From the NCBI GenBank assembly GCA_018389105.1, contig JACATO010001002.1, forward strand, positions 1 to 64,000: a stretch of DNA of 64,000 bases, given 5' to 3'. This document shows positions 1-10,926 of this stretch, piece by piece. The position numbers and the translations under genes are program-made. Numbering within the stretch: position 1 is the stretch's first letter; each line of letters opens with the position of its first letter. This DNA comes from Nautilus pompilius. Taxonomy: Eukaryota; Mollusca; Cephalopoda; Nautilida; Nautilidae. The notes below the pieces were generated by a model. It was not told the origin of the DNA. It searched no databases and was given only the letters and a program-made list of their open reading frames with translations.

Positions 1-98
1 GATTGATGATGATGATGATGATGGAGAGAGGAGAGAGAGAGAGAGAGGAGCGAGAGAGGGAGGAGAGGGAGAGAGGAGAGAGAGAGAGAGAGGAGGAG
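1..98. repeat. (GAT)n then (GA)n microsatellite
   Basis: The window opens with about six GAT units, followed by roughly 75 bases of GA-rich repeat with occasional extra G. It is simple repeat DNA seen directly and is cut by the window edge, so its true left end is unknown. Confidence 0.95.
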
Positions 99-2110
99 AT
101 CTTGGAACGATTCGATTAAGGTTTGGATGACAAATTGGTAAGGACCTAACGTAGACTTCTGCTGGCACCGACAGGCAGCCGATCAGAGAGCAGGTTAAAA
201 GACCTTGACCACAAATGCCCTATAAGTATCATCAGCGCTATTCTGCAGACTTTGGCCCATACCTGCTTTCTGTAAAAAAAAAAAAGGAACTCTAAATTTA
301 AACAGATGGACGGCTCCTAACATTTCGTTGATCTTGACATTTTCCTGTGGTGTGAAGGTTTTCGCGTTGCTTTTGTGATGTCGTCGATTAATATTTTGTT
401 TGAGGATTTATCCTCGGTTCCTGTTAACCATAATCTATCTGCTTGACCAGTCTTCTTTCTAATAATCATTTGTATTTATTTCTGCGCACTGCTGATTCCT
501 TAGAAATGAAGGCAAATACCCTACTTACAAATAACGGCACTCACTGAACTGTTGTCTTGTACAATCTGTTCTCGTTAGCGTCCAAAAAAAAGGTGTTGTC
601 TCCTGCAGGATTACTCGGACAAAATAGCAGAATAATTGCGAATTATAATAATGCCAAACCATTTTTCCGTGCCATTTCATCACGAGAATAAGAGCGTTTG
701 AGTCTTCTGCTTGGCTGATCACGGAACAGCCTCTCGCTCGAGCGCTGGCTGGTCATGCAAGAACTGCCATACTCTCTGGTCGTTGGCGTGAAATCTCTTC
801 TTTTTCTCTACTGTTTGGTTCCCAATGGTTCCATTCGCACACTTCATGCTACTACTACTACTACTAAGATTCAGGGAAGTCGTATGAGTTAGTCACGGCC
901 GGTTGGCCATATTATCAGCCACCCGGAGAGCGACAGATAACTCAAAGATTCGTATCGACAGCATCAACTGTCATTTCTATGTTTCTCTAGACCAGTGACC
1001 TGAGGTTTCCACGCCTGCAGCTAAACACCAGGAAAATATAGATTAAACAAACAAACAAATGAATAATTACCTTAGTCTTTTGTATAAACCGGGTTTACAA
1101 AATAAATCGCCACCAAGCCAGAAAGATGAGACGATGAGTTAGTTTAGCTCGTTTATGATTTCATAATGTGTCTGTTGATCGACTGCCAGAGAAAGAAGAA
1201 TGCACTATGTCTGTCCGGACACAAGACCTCTAAAAGGTCAATAAACAAAACAAAAGCTTTTGTTCTACTGGATTTTTGTAATCGTTCGAAGTTTTCTGAA
1301 ATGTCCGCTGAAAAGTTTTGATAATTCATTGCTCTATTATATTTTAAAGAACTCCACGCCGCATGGCCTAACCCGGAAGTGGTCGGAGTAAGGTCTTGGG
1401 AAGAATGTCAGAACTTCAGTGATTCTACCGTTTTGTGATCCGGTTAACCCTTCTCGGCATCCGGGTGTCTCTGCTGGCGAGCGAAATCGATCTCTCCTCG
1501 CATCTCACGTTCACAGACAACCAATCGCAGAATACCTGTACACGCGTAAACCCCTACTAAATGCCGTGGCAGTTTCTTATCGGCACTCGTAGCTGTTATC
1601 CGTTAAAGGAGAGAAGAAATATATAGATAACAATCACGGGTTTAAAATGTGAGTCAGTTATCAACGTCCTGGTTTTAAGTTAACAAAGGTATAAAGCGGA
1701 AATGAATTACTCAGTGAGTTCATACAGCTAACAAGCGCACAGAATAGCTAGCTTTATTTTAGCGAAAGCAGTGATGAGAGGAGGTGAACAGCTTTAAAAG
1801 ACATTTTGTTTTTTTTTTCCTTTCTGTATTCGGAAACTCGCGGATAAAGACCGTAAATTTCCGGAAGTGATAACGCCATTACCGTTGTTATCCACGGCGA
1901 CGTCGTGATGCTGACAGCTGATTTTTCTTTCCAAAAGAGAAAACCCCAACTGCAGACAAGACCGTAGTTTGAATAGTACATTTAGATTTATTATTTTCTA
2001 GATAGCTCGGGAGAGGTTAATTAGGTATCTAAGTTAATTTAAAAAAAAACAAACAAACTTATTAAGTACTTTGTTTTGTTTTTCCTTTATTAACATTTAC
2101 TTTAAAATAC

Positions 2111-2111
<1 letters not shown>
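99..2111. other. Intergenic, no gene recognised
   Basis: I see no recognisable gene here. The open frames (for example 525-722 and 1754-1981, both minus) have no family resemblance. Small features are a short (TAC) run near 857-868 and A-rich tracts. 1350-1560 is somewhat richer in CpG and holds a CCAAT motif, but nothing else supports a promoter. Confidence 0.6.

Positions 2112-2194
<83 letters not shown>
2112..2194. repeat. (TAA)n microsatellite
   Basis: About 83 bases of TAA/AAT triplets with one phase slip near 2142. Read on the minus strand it gives an isoleucine/tyrosine-rich frame that is an artefact of the repeat. Confidence 0.95.
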
Positions 2195-2896
2195 CGGGGT
2201 CCGGGGGAAGAAGGTTTGGGTGGGCACAAAGTTCGAAACTACAGGAGACTGCGAGCAGAGGCGAATATTTTCCTGCTGTCTGAAAACCAAGTTTCTGAGA
2301 TCAGAAGGGAACTCGGTGCTTTCTGCCTCAGGCCTCGCACATTCTTCTCGCCTTATTCACACGTATCTATCTCCTAACACGTGCGTGGCTCTGCCTCGTG
2401 ACTGAGGCTGAAGCAGTCAGGTCCTTCAGCAAGCCGCAGCTGATCGGGGATCGCCCTAGGAGCGCCGTCCGCCAAGGGAGATCAGCCGGAGAGAAATATT
2501 GGTTTTGATGAGTTTATTGCTTTGTCCTTCGCTGCCACGAAAGATGGAGCGGCTGTTTTGACGATTTACTTCAATTTCTAACCCCGGTGTCGCTCCCTTG
2601 TTCTCCAATGCTGAACCTTAGTTTTGTAGCGCATAAAGAATTTTCCCAGCTTCATTTGGTCTCTTTGTATTCCAACTGTTAGTTTCGTAGATACCCGTCT
2701 TCAAGAAAGACTTTTACAGCGCATTCAGCTCTTGTCAGGGAAGCTGAGCCGGACCAGCAGGATACCAGCAACGCCCGGGGACTGGGAGGGCGTGGAGCTT
2801 GAAAGGGAGGGATAAGTAAGGGTGGGTAAGACCCCAGGAGAGGAAGCAGCCAGGGCCCATACTCTCTATACCGGGCTCTGACAATAATAATATTCA
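2195..2896. other. Intergenic, no gene recognised
   Basis: Moderately GC-rich sequence without a recognisable gene. 2400-2480 looks vaguely like the head of a tRNA-derived retroposon, but no convincing A and B boxes were found. Confidence 0.5.
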
Positions 2897-2918
2897 GATG
2901 ACGATGATGGTGATGATG

Positions 2919-2950
<32 letters not shown>

Positions 2951-3004
2951 GATGAAGATGAAAATGATGATGATGAAGATGATGATGATGAAGATGATGA
3001 TAAT
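2897..3004. repeat. (GAT)n microsatellite
   Basis: About 108 bases of GAT with GGT, GAA and AAT variants. On the minus strand it encodes a poly-histidine frame (2679-3020), which is a repeat artefact rather than a protein. Confidence 0.95.
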
Positions 3005-4034
3005 AAGCAAAACTGTCCATACAAAAATATACAATTTTAAAACGTTAATTTAATTTAATTAAATAATAATAATAAAATTTGTATTCAAATGCAAACGTGC
3101 TCTGGTGGGCATTCCCATGGACTCCACTGTGGTATATAATCACATTACTACAAACAATTAATTACTTGTTTATTAGCAAAGACAGAAAAAATCTACACAC
3201 GACAAAAAAGAAGTTTAGTTATTGTTGCACGGAACCGATATCCATCTTAATTCTTAGTTAATTATTTTTGTTGGCCAAGCCCAAGGTACATCCTCCTCCG
3301 TTCTCTCCTTCACCGCCATTAGACGCTGTATCTTTGTTAACTCGCCCACAATATCAAAATAAATTCGGATATTGACCGTTTCAGGAAAAGAAAAAAGGGA
3401 GGGAGAGAAGCTGCTGAAACGAGTTCCAAGCCCTCGCCGCTGCCAGAAGTGGCTAACCCAGGGACCCAGAAGTATTCTGGCAAAACAGAAACATCGCAAA
3501 ATTCGGGAAGCTCACAAAGTGCGTTACTGTTCTTATCAACGCAGTTTGCATCTCTTCTTCCGGCATCCACCCTCTCTCTTCCTTGGCGGTTTCTTTAGTT
3601 AAAAAAAGAAATAATAATAATAAGAAGAAGAAGAAGAAGAAGAAAAATTCGCTGACGCTCACAAAAACAATTTTTAAAATTTATATTCTTAATTATACAC
3701 CACGACGTAAATTAAACACCAGTGGACAGGATTCTACATTAAAAAAATTCCCTGCAGAACTACTGTATAATTTAAAGACGTTTCTAACTGAAAAGAGACC
3801 TCATGCGCCGGAATAACGATACTTTGGAGAGGAATAAAAGATTAAGTGATGGCATCTATGTGTTTTCAGGTACTATAGATCATTTGTGAACCGGCATTGA
3901 ATATAAATGGGCTACTGGTGATATATTGTGGAAAATAAATGCGTCATCAGCATTTTACAATGAAAGTGATAATTAGTGCTTTGGTGTCGACATGAAGTGG
4001 AATATCTCCTTTTATTGATGATTCTTTTTTGCTC
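3005..4034. other. Intergenic with short (AAT)n(AAG)n
   Basis: AT-rich DNA with no recognisable gene. A short (AAT)n-(AAG)n tract lies at 3610-3645. Overlapping frames at 3250-3660 on both strands show no known domain. Confidence 0.5.
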
Positions 4035-4525
4035 ACAAGATGCCGAATCCGTATCTCGCTATTCCCTGCCACACCTGGTACTGAGCGAGTTCAGCAGTAT
4101 TCTAAACAGGGGGAGTTCCCCTATTTCCTTACCCAACGCATGATGTGCTCCCGGAGATGCTCTACTGAGTTAAAATCCAGGCTCGTAACAGGCCAAGCGA
4201 GAGGCTCACCTGCGTTTCCTTGGAGATGCCGCTGGGCAGTGAAGTCTGACGTTGCCGTCTGTGAATACTATCAGACGGGTGATCGTCAAAACGAGGGACA
4301 ACGACAGGCCAAATAACGGTCACACGAGGTACCTAGCATAGATTTGACAGCACTGGACGTTTGATGGCGTGTCGGGTGTGGTAACCACGTCTATTCAATC
4401 TCCTCCTGGTAGACATCCCGTTCGTCGATTTTGCAAAGATCCTGGCGAAGGGACTCTGCTGGCTCATCTTACAAATAGCCGTCCTGTCTTCTTTTTCCGA
4501 GGCTTCCCTCCATAAGACGACAACT
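4035..4525 (-). pseudogene. Tc1/IS630-type transposase remnant
   Basis: This is a decayed DNA-transposon gene. Reading the minus strand from 4525 downward, one frame gives an N-terminal linker resembling GKPRKKKTGRL, another gives RRRLNRRGYHTRHAIKRPVL, which is the typical end of the paired helix-turn-helix region of invertebrate Tc1 transposases. Next comes FTDGNVRLHCPAA, matching the second catalytic block (usual form DDNARPHRA). Further on is DFNSVEHLREHI, matching the third block (usual form DLNPIEHLWD). The stretch that should hold the first catalytic aspartate is missing, so there is an internal deletion. Stops and frame changes are frequent. No terminal inverted repeats were located. 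The family call rests on motif order and is fairly secure; the exact lineage is not. Confidence 0.6.
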
Positions 4526-4929
4526 GATGGTGGAATGTTGCAGGCTTAAATTGATTTTCTGTGTTACTGAAGAAAACCGCAGCCTTTTCTTTCTAATTAT
4601 CCTCCTTCCCGGATCTACTGTGCGGCGTCGCCATGCCGTACTTCGGCCTCAGACACCCAATGACCAACATTCACGCTGCTATCATGTTTTAGGAAAGGAA
4701 ACTTTGTCCACCTGCACGATCGCCTGCTAGCAACACAATCGATGCTCAGCCTTTATTCCACTTAGCCATCCACATACTTCATCATGTAGCGTTTTGCTTT
4801 CGGTTACTAGGAAGGACATGTGAAGGTGGTTAACTGACGTCCAAATAGTAAAAGCAGGTCTTTTGTTCGGCTGTTAACGTCTTATTGTTTGCGTTTATTA
4901 TTATGGAAAACCTAATAAAATTCGATGAA

Positions 4930-5230
4930 AATATTACAAAGAGTTCTAATATCAAAAAGTTAAGAGAAATACGTAGTTTGCTATGAAAAGCATAATTAAA
5001 AATAGATAGCGACGCGCAGAGGTAATCAGGATGTCATCGTCATGACAGCAAATCTCTGGTGGTTCGGCACAGGGTTACATTTTGGGTCCATCCTTATTCT
5101 TGATTTACGAACACGATCTTGATAGCAGCTGGATGTTGATGTTGAGACGATGGGATTTGTGGCAGACTTAATAGCAGAAAAAAAAAAAACTATAGAGGAA
5201 GTTTGCGGCTAAACACGGCTGTCTAATCGC
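4930..5230 (+). pseudogene. LINE reverse-transcriptase fragment
   Basis: This is a relic of a non-LTR retrotransposon. In one frame from about 5007 to 5172 the translation runs KNR, RRAEVIRMSSS, then ISGGSAQGYILGP followed by SLFLIYEHDLDS. It corresponds to the reverse-transcriptase block usually read as [21 protein letters not shown] in CR1, Rex and Jockey-like LINEs. Just upstream, IKKLREI fits the preceding LLxKLxxxGI motif. After a +1 shift, GFVADL sits where the catalytic FADD motif belongs, so one of the two aspartates is replaced. Two in-frame stops precede the conserved block. Only about 300 bp are recognisable; no endonuclease domain or poly-A tail was identified. It lies about 400 bp from the Tc1 remnant on the opposite strand. 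Confidence 0.6.
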
Positions 5231-6424
5231 CTCGTTGAGTAGGACATAGTACAGATAGGCATCTCGCGGATTATCATTGGAACACGTTCGTTTAGCGTAG
5301 ATTCGATGGGATGGACAAGGACGTGTTCGTGTTTCTGAGATGTTCGCACTTCAGACGACGGGCGGGGGGGGTATTACAGTGAATGGCCCGACAAGCGTTT
5401 TTGCGGCTGCCGTGGTTTGCGTGCAGCGACGGCCTACAAGGGAGGCAACTCCGGCGATTTGCTGCGATTCACCTTAAAAGTCCGGCGGGCTGACCACTGG
5501 ACAACCGAGCCGCCCCATACAGGAAACCATAATCACAATTTGGCTAAAAATTTGGCCCAGTTCAATTTAAGAAAGGAAAACTTTATTAGTAGTTTTTGAT
5601 GAGAAGTGGAATAGATTACTGAAAAATACAGTGTTATTGATAGTATCCGCCTCTATAGGAACTGTATTAATGATCATTTTTGTTTCACTGCATTTTCGGA
5701 TAAGTCATAACAGCTTTCCCCCTCGTTTTATTTGCTAAACTAATTTAAATATTAATTTAAGTATTTGGATACTTCTTGCGTTTTTGTGGAAAGGAACTAT
5801 TTTATTAAAATATTAGTCATTGATATGAATAGTATCTCGAGATAATTATGCACGAAATGTACATTAATAGCGAGTTAACTCCTGTACAGTAGAATTCTAT
5901 TGATATTTATTCAAAATTACACCGAAATTTTATTTAGTGTTCACTGATTGGATCTTCGCGTGTTTGAAAGAGAAACTGGGCAGGAAAATGACAGGTAATT
6001 AACTGATAGCAGTATCCTAGACAGTCAACAGCGCAAACCTCACGATAAATATTGTGAGTGCTGGAGATTAGGTTCTCTGTACAAAGTAATCATTTGGAAA
6101 ACGATAAAATGTAAATCATCCACAGCTCTCTTTGATTAATTGTTTTAGCGCTCTTGTCTTAAAGGGAACTTTACTGATCGGAAGAAGTTACCGTGTAGCA
6201 TCTGGGTTACTTACCGTCTCACCGCTCGGTCACTGTACCTACAGATAAAGATTGCAGGTTGTCGTTGCCATATTTGCAATCGGTTGTTAGGACTCGGTTT
6301 CCGTGTTCCTATTCGCAGTACCAGCATCCGTTCTGTTGGCTTCGTGCATCGAGGACGCGCAAGAGTTGGTTGGCTATCTTTCGGATGGACAATCGCCCAG
6401 TCTATAGCGGAATATAAACGATCT
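5231..6424. other. Intergenic, no gene recognised
   Basis: 5340-5560 is GC-rich and could be more of the LINE, but I cannot align it to a known domain. 5560-6420 is AT-rich and featureless. Confidence 0.5.
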
Positions 6425-7268
6425 CCCGCTAGCTTCTATCAACGTCCTATTGCCTAAGTGTAGTCACTTCCTGACTAACTCCTGTTTGGCCCCGATAGTT
6501 TCTATCAGCGTCCTATTGCCTAAGTGAAGTCACTTCCTGATTAACTCCTGTTTGGCCCCGCTAGTTTCTATCAGCGTCCTATTGCCTAAGTGTAGTCACT
6601 TCCTGATTAACTCCTGTTTGGCCCCGCTAGTTTCTATCAGCGTCCTATTGCCTAAGTGTAGTCACTTCCTGACTAACTCCTGTTTGGCCCCGCTAGTTTC
6701 TATCAGCGTCCTATTGCCTAAGTGTAGTCACTTCCTGATAACTCCTGTTTGGCCCCGCTAGTTTCTATCAACGTCCTATTCCTAAGTGTAGTCACTTCCT
6801 GATAACTCCTGTTTGGCCCCGCTAGTTTCTATCAGCGTCCTATTGCCTAAGTGTAGTCACTTCCTGATTAACTCCTGTTTGGCCCCGCTAGTTTCTATCA
6901 GCGTCCTATTGCCTAAGTGTAGTCACTTCCTGACTAACTCCTGTTTGGCCCCGATAGTTTCTATCAGCGTCCTATTGCCTAAGTGTAGTCACTTCCTGAC
7001 TAACTCCTGTTTGGCCCCGCTAGTTTCTATCAGCGTCCTATTGCCTAAGTGTAGTCACTTCCTGATTAACTCCTGTTTGGCCCCGCTAGTTTCTATCAAC
7101 GTCCTATTGCCTAAGTGTAGTCACTTCCTGATTAACTCCTGTTTGGCCCCGATAGTTTCTATCAGCGTCCTATTGCCTAAGTGTAGTCACTTCCTGATTA
7201 ACTCCTGTTTGGCCCCGATAGTTTCTATCAGCGTCCTATTGCCTAAGTGTAGTCCCTTCCTCCTGTTT
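6425..7268. repeat. 66-bp minisatellite, 13 copies
   Basis: Twelve full copies plus one 3'-truncated copy of a 66-bp unit start at 6425, 6491, 6557, 6623, 6689, 6754, 6818, 6884, 6950, 7016, 7082, 7148 and 7214. The unit begins CCCGCTAGTTTCTATCAGCG. Copies differ at only a few recurring positions: GCTAG or GATAG, CAGCG or CAACG, and GATTAA, GACTAA or a one-base deletion. Copies 5 and 6 are 65 and 64 bp. Copies 3-4 and 7-8 show the same variant order, hinting at block duplication. Because 66 is divisible by three, one plus-strand frame stays open as a 22-residue repeat (APLVSISVLLPKCSHF core). It has no ATG in the array, and the two short copies shift the frame, so coding is unlikely. High copy identity implies recent expansion or homogenisation. 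Confidence 0.95.
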
Positions 7269-7793
7269 GTGGAGTTCCTGCATGCAGACGCCGAATACGT
7301 CCATAGATCAAAAGTTTAATATATAATATATATTTAAGAGCTGATATCATTGTTAGACACTAAATAAAAAAATAGCAGTTTGTAAATGATTATTTCTTAA
7401 TGCTCCTTTCCCCTAAAATTGAGTTTTCAAAATCTAAAACCTGGATAATTTTTTCAATTTCTGGGTAATTCATGTCATGGATATACGTGAGTTATGTCAG
7501 CTGGTCTATTCTTTGAAAATTTATTGTCATGAAATAAAATTGTAAGTCGACTTCGCTTTGCATATGAACGTCACCTGGTTTTATTACGCAAAATGAAAAA
7601 TAAAATCTGGCAAAAATATATCGATTATATACTTCATTCTTAATCTGTGCAGTGTTGAGTCAGTACTTTTGATTTTTATGGTAGATTTTACCGGACAAGG
7701 CAAAAATATTTTAAAAAAACTGTCAATCCATGTTCTTGCAATGTTTGTTTATATATATAAACTGGCAGAGCCACCTTAAAGACGAGCTGCGCA
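7269..7793. other. AT-rich intergenic, nothing seen
   Basis: AT-rich DNA directly after the minisatellite. No gene, transposon motif or extended repeat was found. Confidence 0.5.
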
Positions 7794-7871
7794 CCTGCTG
7801 ATTCTGAGTGAAGACTCCGCGCATTTTCTAATATGTAAGATTGTGAGAGGAGTCCGCAATGATTCAGCAGG
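7794..7871. other. Imperfect hairpin, about 78 nt
   Basis: Two arms of about 23 nt are complementary. The left arm starts CTGCTGATTC and ends GACTCC; the right arm starts GGAGTC and ends GATTCAGCAG. There are central mismatches and a loop of about 30 nt. The size resembles a microRNA precursor, but random hairpins of this quality occur in any genome. Confidence 0.3.
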
Positions 7872-10829
7872 AAGCAGGTTTAATTATTGCCTGGGCTGAC
7901 CACCCTAACCACGTAATTTCTCTCAGTCAAAACGTTTCTACAATTCTTCGCTTTTCTTTGGTCGACCCCCCCCTACTGAACGACTGGCAGCGTTGAAGGC
8001 TTGCGATGGAAACCCAACCAAATTCCTCTGCCAGTCGTTATCCAGTGGCGCAGGTGTGCTGGTGAAAGCTTCGTAACATAAGTTGTTTTTTTTTTTTACC
8101 TTTTTGAATATCTAAATAGCAGCAAAATGTGACACATTCCCAGAAATGGACGAGTCGGGGCCAGGTGACTACGGTGACTCCGGGAATGTCGGGGTCTGTC
8201 TCGCAGAAGGCGAATGCAAGAAAATGGTAAAGCAAGACAGGTTTTAAACGATACCGTGATTGACGGATCTGAAATGTGTAATATTTATCCTTAATTTTAA
8301 AAAAAGGAAAAATCTCTTGCGTAAAATCTAAAAGTGTGCATTGCGCCCATTTTGATTAAAACGATAGAGGAAACGTTATTATGAACTCCTACTACAGTAC
8401 TGGCAAAATTTATGCTAATTAACGGCGATTGTACTCAACAGAAAATATGTATGATATTCTTTCTTTCTTTATCTACTTACACTGTTTACAGAGTTATCTG
8501 ACTTTAAGGTAAGTGACAATTTTGACACCAGTGTCGCTTACGTCAGAAGACAAGTTGCTCCATGTGTCATTAATAAAAAGACATCTTCTTGAAATATTTG
8601 GAGTACAACTTAGGCTTGAATGTTTTAAAATAGTCACTTATTATACTTGAGTCTTAAGAAAGCGTTGATAATCGTTGGTTCTGTAAATATCCCGTGTACG
8701 ACATCACGACAGAGTTATACAAACTTACAGCGATACATCTGCATGCGGTCTTCAGGTGTATCAACTCTTATGTCCTTCCTATTAAACGACACCAAAAGAA
8801 CATGCGTTTACCATTCAATGTCATGTTACAGGAAAAACATCATCATCTAATGTTATTTTAAATTTGCTATTACCATAAAATGCTATCTTTGCATGGTATT
8901 CACATGGCATTTACTTAAATACCGTATATAATAAAGAGCATCTAAGTACACCTGCTGGCAGACACAGATTTAATTTTAAAGAACGACAGCTCCAAAGTGT
9001 TATTTTTTAAAAAAGTTTATATGCGAAATAAGTGTATTAGCCACAAAATACAGCAAGACTAAATGTTAATTAAAATCTTACAGAATTTTGAGCTTCAGCG
9101 GATAGGAACAACCGGCATTTTGTAAGTTCTCAGTGATTAATATAATTACCAGGCCGGGATTATCTAGCGACTGACATGAGCTCTTTATACTCGATGCTGG
9201 ACATGGGATTTTAGTTATCGGTCCATTTGTTCTCTTGTTCTATTGGAATCATTTCCATGAGGCGGGCTTCGAAAGGATTAGAATGTCTGCCGTGTCGGTC
9301 AACCGAGTTATTGGTCGGGCATTTGGCAAATACGCCGGGTTCGGCCTTTAATTGCCTGTACGTTTCATTAACGACTGCACCGCGTGTCCATAGATAAAGT
9401 GGCCGGCTCGATCACGGGGAAGGAATTTCGCTTTACCGATACCATCCTAACCTCACCGGATCCCTAGCCGGTGCATCAGGGAGGGAGAAGGGGTTAGGGG
9501 TTTGTTTTGTTTTTTTTTTTTAAATCAGGGCCTCGTTGAAAATCTGAAAGAAAGAATTTCTGAAGATGGGAAGCTTATTTCGAGTTTATAAACAAAGAGT
9601 AATTTCTTAATGGCGCATTTTCGCTAATGGATGTGATTTAATTAGAGGAAAGAAGCCCACTTGTGTATATGCGGTGCGGTTAGATCCCGGTAATCCGCTC
9701 CCTCGAAAACTGGAGTCAGTGCGTCGGTTATATGCGACTTCTTCTGGATACTCACCGGTAAATATACACGTTTATTTATCTTTTGAAAGTAGCAGCTGGC
9801 ATCCACGTGTGTGGAGGTGCGCATTTACTGTTAGATGTTAATTTAGCGAAATGGTAAATAGTATAAGAGGAGCGTGGAATAGAGTTTTTTAAACGGGTTT
9901 CATCTGTCTGCAGTTGCGATCGTAAAGTTAGCTGCGGCTGGACTGGTTCGATCTCTGGGGGTGGATCGATAACCGCTAGAGGTAAGAGCCACAGTCGGCA
10001 ATCACCCGGGATAGTCCTGACTCGCCGCCAGTGCATCTCTCTGACGGAAGTTTCCTTTGATTTGTCTCCAAAAAAAGATCCACCTGAACTGCTATATAGC
10101 TACAGGTGTACCACCGGGTGGAACTCTGTCTCGGACTGCTTGATTGCGTTCTCGTGTGGATTTGCGTCGAGTATGCGCAGCGTAAGGTGTATCGCCAGCA
10201 GCTAGAGTGGCTGATGGCTTTCGAATGTATGGAAAGTTACCCGGTTCTCGGTCCCGATCTTTTCGAGGAAATACTTAATAGGCAGCGACTCGAGCATCAG
10301 ATGTTTATAATCAGTTTAGTGTAATTCGTGGGAACTCCCACCCCCACACGCTGGTTACGGTCTGGTTAATTTTAATTTGAAATGCGATGCTTTTGTGACT
10401 GCGACTACAAAGGAACAGTCAGCTGTCTTTCATTAGCGAACAGCGTGGCCCGATCAGCCCAAAAAATTAACGTGAAAGACTTCGTGGAACCGTATCCGGC
10501 AGAGCGTGACGCTAATACGGAGAGAAAACGGTTCCTCTGGAAATGCCTTAAGGTAGATAAGTACGCGAGCACTGTTATTGTCAGGCATTACGTAAAGTCG
10601 TTACATATAAAAAAATTGTCAGTTTCCTAGCAACAACAGCAACAAAAAATTAACAGCTGAGGAAAAAAAAACCAGGAAGCATCAAGAAAAACTATCTTCC
10701 AAGATTTATTTCTACCGCGATGTCTCACCACCAGCCCTACCGAAAACAGGTAACGTAGTAAAAGGGCGATGTATGTATATATGGGCCAATGCGTAGAATT
10801 AGCTCGGCCAGTGTGTAATGATTGCGTTG

Positions 10830-10832
<3 letters not shown>
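7872..10832. other. Intergenic, no gene recognised
   Basis: No known gene. Near 9938-9955 a sequence like a tRNA B box (GGTTCGATCTC) is followed by moderately GC-rich DNA to 10040, which could be a degraded SINE, but no clear A box is present. A frame at 8110-8250 encodes a cysteine-containing peptide without an ATG. Confidence 0.45.
10382..10630 (+). CDS. Small unrecognised ORF, 82 codons
   Basis: It begins with a genuine ATG and encodes a basic, soluble-looking peptide of 82 residues with three cysteines near the N terminus (MRCFCDCDYKG). A second open stretch in the same frame ends 57 bases upstream (10106-10324), which makes the region somewhat more open than its surroundings. I recognise no family, signal peptide or membrane segment. 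Chance is the simplest explanation; a decayed gene or an exon is possible. Confidence 0.15.
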   Translation: MRCFCDCDYKGTVSCLSLANSVARSAQKINVKDFVEPYPAERDANTERKRFLWKCLKVDKYASTVIVRHYVKSLHIKKLSVS

Positions 10833-10879
<47 letters not shown>

Positions 10880-10926
10880 TGGAGATGGAGATGGAGAGAG
10901 ATGAAGAGAGAGAGGGAGAGAGAGAG
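10833..10926. repeat. (GA)n microsatellite
   Basis: About 94 bases of GA with GGAGAT interruptions near 10877-10895. The minus strand reads as a leucine/serine frame (10627-10959) that is a repeat artefact. Confidence 0.95.

Noticed and set aside
6813-7319. 168-codon frame of 22-residue repeats
   Set aside because: It starts at TTG rather than ATG and is the minisatellite read in its only open frame. Array length changes of one and two bases break the frame in neighbouring copies.
10106-10324. Protein-like frame of 72 codons
   Set aside because: It needs a GTG start, which is not expected in a eukaryote, and shows no family resemblance.
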